From positions 40,695,444-40,759,443 of the forward strand of contig OY744605.1 of NCBI GenBank assembly GCA_963556255.1: DNA of 64,000 nucleotides, given 5' to 3'. The DNA comes from Allolobophora icterica. Its lineage: Eukaryota; Annelida; Clitellata; Crassiclitellata; Lumbricidae. The notes under the pieces are model-generated. The model saw only the letters and a program-made list of their open reading frames with translations. It was not told the DNA's origin and searched no databases. Of the stretch, positions 61,771-64,000 are shown one piece after another; within the stretch, counting starts at the first letter, position 1, and each line of letters starts with the position of its first letter. The position numbers were made by a program, and so were the translations under genes.

Positions 61771-61994
61771 ATGAGTTTGTATATACATGTCAACGATGCA
61801 ACATTTGAAAACTAAAATAATAGTTAAAATTGTTAAGGTAGCAAAACCGTAGCATACTAACGGTAGGCAACTTATATATGTGAAATGTTTAGTAGGCCTG
61901 GGTCTGTGGACCCACTGGAACCGTGGTTAATCCAGGCCTGGCAATCAAGGCATGACGCCAAGACAAAACTTTGCTCATTCCGATGAAGAGTGAA

Positions 61995-62125
61995 AGTATC
62001 GTATCGTATCGTATCGTATCTAGATATTTATAAGGCGACTCTCGCAGTATAAACTATTCAGAGGCGCCCTCAGTGTATGAGCCCGTGGAAACAGAAACGT
62101 CTTGAGCAAGCGAGTAGATGCAGAG
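61995..62125 (-). mobile_element. LINE 3' end with (GATAC)n tail
   Basis: GTATC pentamers (61996-62020) then TTTATAAGGCGACTCTCGCA and AAACTATTCAGAGGCGCCCT. Related to 42962-43190, where the tail unit is ATAAG. Confidence 0.7.
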
Positions 62126-62127
62126 GA

Positions 62128-62500
62128 GATAAAGTAAGTAAGTAAGTATGGACTTTAATGCTCCGCCTGCAAACGCACTACGGCTAACAAACGGGTTAAT
62201 ACAAGTGTAAGAAACTGAACATATCAAGCACAGGCATAAGCATCCTAAATAAATAGGAAAAAAATTAATTTAAATCCAATTAATGTTCATCATGAGTTTA
62301 GTTCGAAGTCGAGATGGAAGACCATTCCAGGCAGAGGGACCTGTTACAGCAAAAGCTCGACGTTGGGTCAGAGTGGTCCTAGTACGAGGGACAAAGAGAT
62401 CAAGACGGCCAGTAGAGCGCAAAGGACGATCGAGCAGAAGTTGCAGAGAGAGGTTGCCGCATAAGGTCAGAGAGATATTATTTAGGGGCAAGCCGTAGCT
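62128..62500 (-). pseudogene. LINE C-terminal relic with (ACTT)n tail
   Basis: Minus-strand frame contains GRLDLFVPRTRTTLTQRRAF followed by AVTGPSAWNGLPSRLRT, the C-terminal LINE motif. The tail is the AAGT repeat at 62131-62148 as read on the plus strand. Confidence 0.82.
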
Positions 62501-63785
62501 GGGACTTGGAAAGTCGTTTTGTAAGACACACGTTGATTACGGTACTTACAGCTTATAGTAACAGCGTGCGCAACGAACTAACTCCAATTAGTAATCATAG
62601 TACTCGTCTTTCGAGGCAAGTTATTAACGAAGACAGTTTAGTAAAGCAAAAACGCGCAAAGGGTCAAATGAGCGGTGTATCGTTGGAAGCCACTCCATAA
62701 CAGTACTAAGGAAAATCGCAATGACGTCATTTCATATTAACAATAATTCAATGTTAATCGTAAATAATAACAGTCAAATGACGTCTAGCATGACGTCATT
62801 TCAGTCGTTTGAGGAACATGAAAAAATTCCTCAAACGGGTAGGGGCCTACACATTCACAACGTCATCTTATATATAACGCACATTCATCATTGACCAAAG
62901 ATAATCAGATGACCTCGTTGAATAATGATATATATATATGTCTGAGGAATTAGAACTGGACTTTTAAGTAATGTGGCTGGCCAGAGTTCAAAATTTTTAT
63001 AAACTGAGCCCAATTTGAATGTAATTCTTTTGAACTCTCTGCAGCTTCACTGCCTCGGCATATTTGACTTATTGATACGGTACCGGTAGGCCTACCAGAA
63101 AGAAGCGAGTTAGGCAATTTATTATTCAAGGTCTATTACGAACATTTTAGCGCGCGCAAAGTCACAGAATGTGAATCTGAGGTGTGGTTAGAACTAGAGG
63201 GGTTACCGTTAGTCAGTCACCAGATGAAGTGCAATATTATTAGATAATAAGCTATAGATGTTTGAAAGCCAGCGAGAAGCAGCGAGTTTTGCGACGTTTC
63301 TTGAATGAAGAGGTCGAGCAACGGATAAACATTGATAGGAGGTTCCATTTCTTGGGAGCTGCAAGCCGCAACACGATCGAAATGCACGAGAGCCATGGCA
63401 TTGCTACATCTAGGCAGACTAGGCTCAACCAAAGGAGTCAGGACCCATAGCCGAAGACCGGACTGCGTGGCAGGATGTAAGGATAGAATAGTGGTTGAAG
63501 GTAGGTAGGGCCTATAGGAGTGCACACTGTGGGGGTTTTTATAGGTCGAGCATGCCAGTTTAAATTAATTCTGAATTCTACATGAAGCTAATGCAGCTGA
63601 TGGATCGCTGTTAATGAGTGAATGAGAAGATGCACACAACATCACGCGAGCAAGAGAATTACAGTAATCTAGGTGATTGGAAGCCAATGCATGTGTATGT
63701 TAGTTTAACGTGTAGCGTAGGATCTACGTGCGCCGTTGCGCTTTGCATGATATGCTGCGTCATTGTGTGAGGAGAAATGCAACTG
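62501..63785. other. No gene seen
   Basis: Three ATGACGTCAT-like palindromes at 62721-62800 and a TCCTCAAACG/CGTTTGAGGA inverted pair at 62808-62838. A TAGGCCTA lies at 63088. No exon recognised. Confidence 0.35.
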
Positions 63786-63792
63786 ACACCAG

Positions 63793-63865
63793 GAGGACGC
63801 GGTGGTGTAGCGGTATGTCGGTGCCTTGTAACCGGAGGATCGCAGGTTCGAATCTACCTCAAACC
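63793..63865 (+). tRNA. tRNA-like sequence, Thr(TGT)-like, probably a SINE head
   Basis: GGTGTAGCGGTATGTCGG fits an A box/D arm, GCCTTGTAACCGG an anticodon arm with TGT, and GGTTCGAATC a B box. The T stem pairs poorly (GCAGG against CTACC) and no good acceptor stem is evident, so a working tRNA is unlikely; a tRNA-derived SINE is more likely. Confidence 0.4.
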
Positions 63866-64000
63866 TCTGCGTATCGACCCAGCGCCATCGATGTTCTGTC
63901 GTATGGTCGTGTGCACTTCTGAACTTTGTAAGGAGGGCAATATTATAGGGGAGGGGGTAGAGTAATGGTAACACTCATGGCCAGGAGAGCATTAGATTCG
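63866..64000. other. End of window; possible SINE body
   Basis: Sequence downstream of the tRNA-like head. A tail is not reached. Confidence 0.3.

Larger units (their letters stand above)
60534..61940 (-). mobile_element. hAT element, same family as 10629-11406, split by a LINE
   Basis: Ends CAGGGCCGGCTTAACA and, inverted, CAGGCCTGGATTAACC; flanks ACAATCAA and GCAATCAA agree at 7 of 8 bases. The outer parts align with the 10.6-kb copy: left block 60534-61175 and right block about 61785-61940. About 600 bp between (61180-61780), absent from the other copy, contain a LINE 3' end. The transposase remnant (60685-60906, minus strand, TLPVSNCSGERSFS then CHLKRIKNAFRS) is frameshifted and has a small internal duplication. 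Confidence 0.88.

Overview
This window is eukaryotic, low-gene-density nuclear DNA from an animal, probably a marine invertebrate deuterostome (an echinoderm would fit, but the species cannot be fixed from sequence alone). The reasons are a vertebrate-style peptide GPCR exon ending in a splice donor, abundant microsatellites, hAT, LINE, SINE and Ty3/gypsy elements, a Gmr1-like retrotransposon (a group described from deuterostomes), and a strong excess of the palindrome TAGGCCTA. Only one host protein-coding exon is convincing: the first coding exon of a thyrotropin-releasing-hormone-receptor-like GPCR (903-1781, minus strand). Its remaining exons should lie beyond the left edge.

Layout. 0-2.1 kb: the TRHR-like exon, a hAT MITE in its intron and a CT microsatellite upstream. 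2.1-8 kb: a short hairpin, a minus-strand LINE relic with a GAT tail, and tetranucleotide repeats. 8.1-9.3 kb: a 950-bp purine-only pentamer array between two related flanks. 9.7-10.1 kb: a long foldback. 10.6-11.4 kb: a hAT deletion derivative. 11.5-19.1 kb: a region with CACTG-type inverted ends, ACGG-rich ends, a perfect 30-bp hairpin, several diverged tandem duplications and tRNA-derived SINE heads. 20-25.6 kb: GT, TA and GACGGA repeats. 25.7-31.7 kb: a complete Ty3/gypsy-type LTR retrotransposon whose two 477-bp LTRs read as identical. Its zinc-binding integrase domain lies upstream of RT-RNase H (the order seen in Gmr1-like elements), and its integrase core is missing. 33.6-35.1 kb: a 1.5-kb hAT element. 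36.5-37.2 kb: a GGGCGAC-repeat inverted-repeat element. 38-45.8 kb: LINE relics and tetranucleotide arrays. 45.8-47.2 kb: a ~210-bp tandem array. 48-49.1 kb: two inverted repeats. 51-53.6 kb: three hAT elements, one nested in another. 54.3-55 kb: another hAT MITE and a 213-bp duplication carrying TGACGTCA boxes. 58-59.6 kb: a TTAACTAAAGAAC minisatellite. 60.5-62.5 kb: a second hAT derivative of the 10.6-kb family, split by a LINE, then more LINE 3' ends. 63.8 kb: a tRNA-like sequence.

The genes do not form a pathway. The window is best read as mobile-element history: nine hAT insertions with recognisable ends (seven with perfect 8-bp target duplications) plus one doubtful, at least ten LINE 3' ends carrying different microsatellite tails, and one very young but internally deleted LTR element that must have been mobilised in trans. 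All comparisons were done by eye; no database search or alignment was run.
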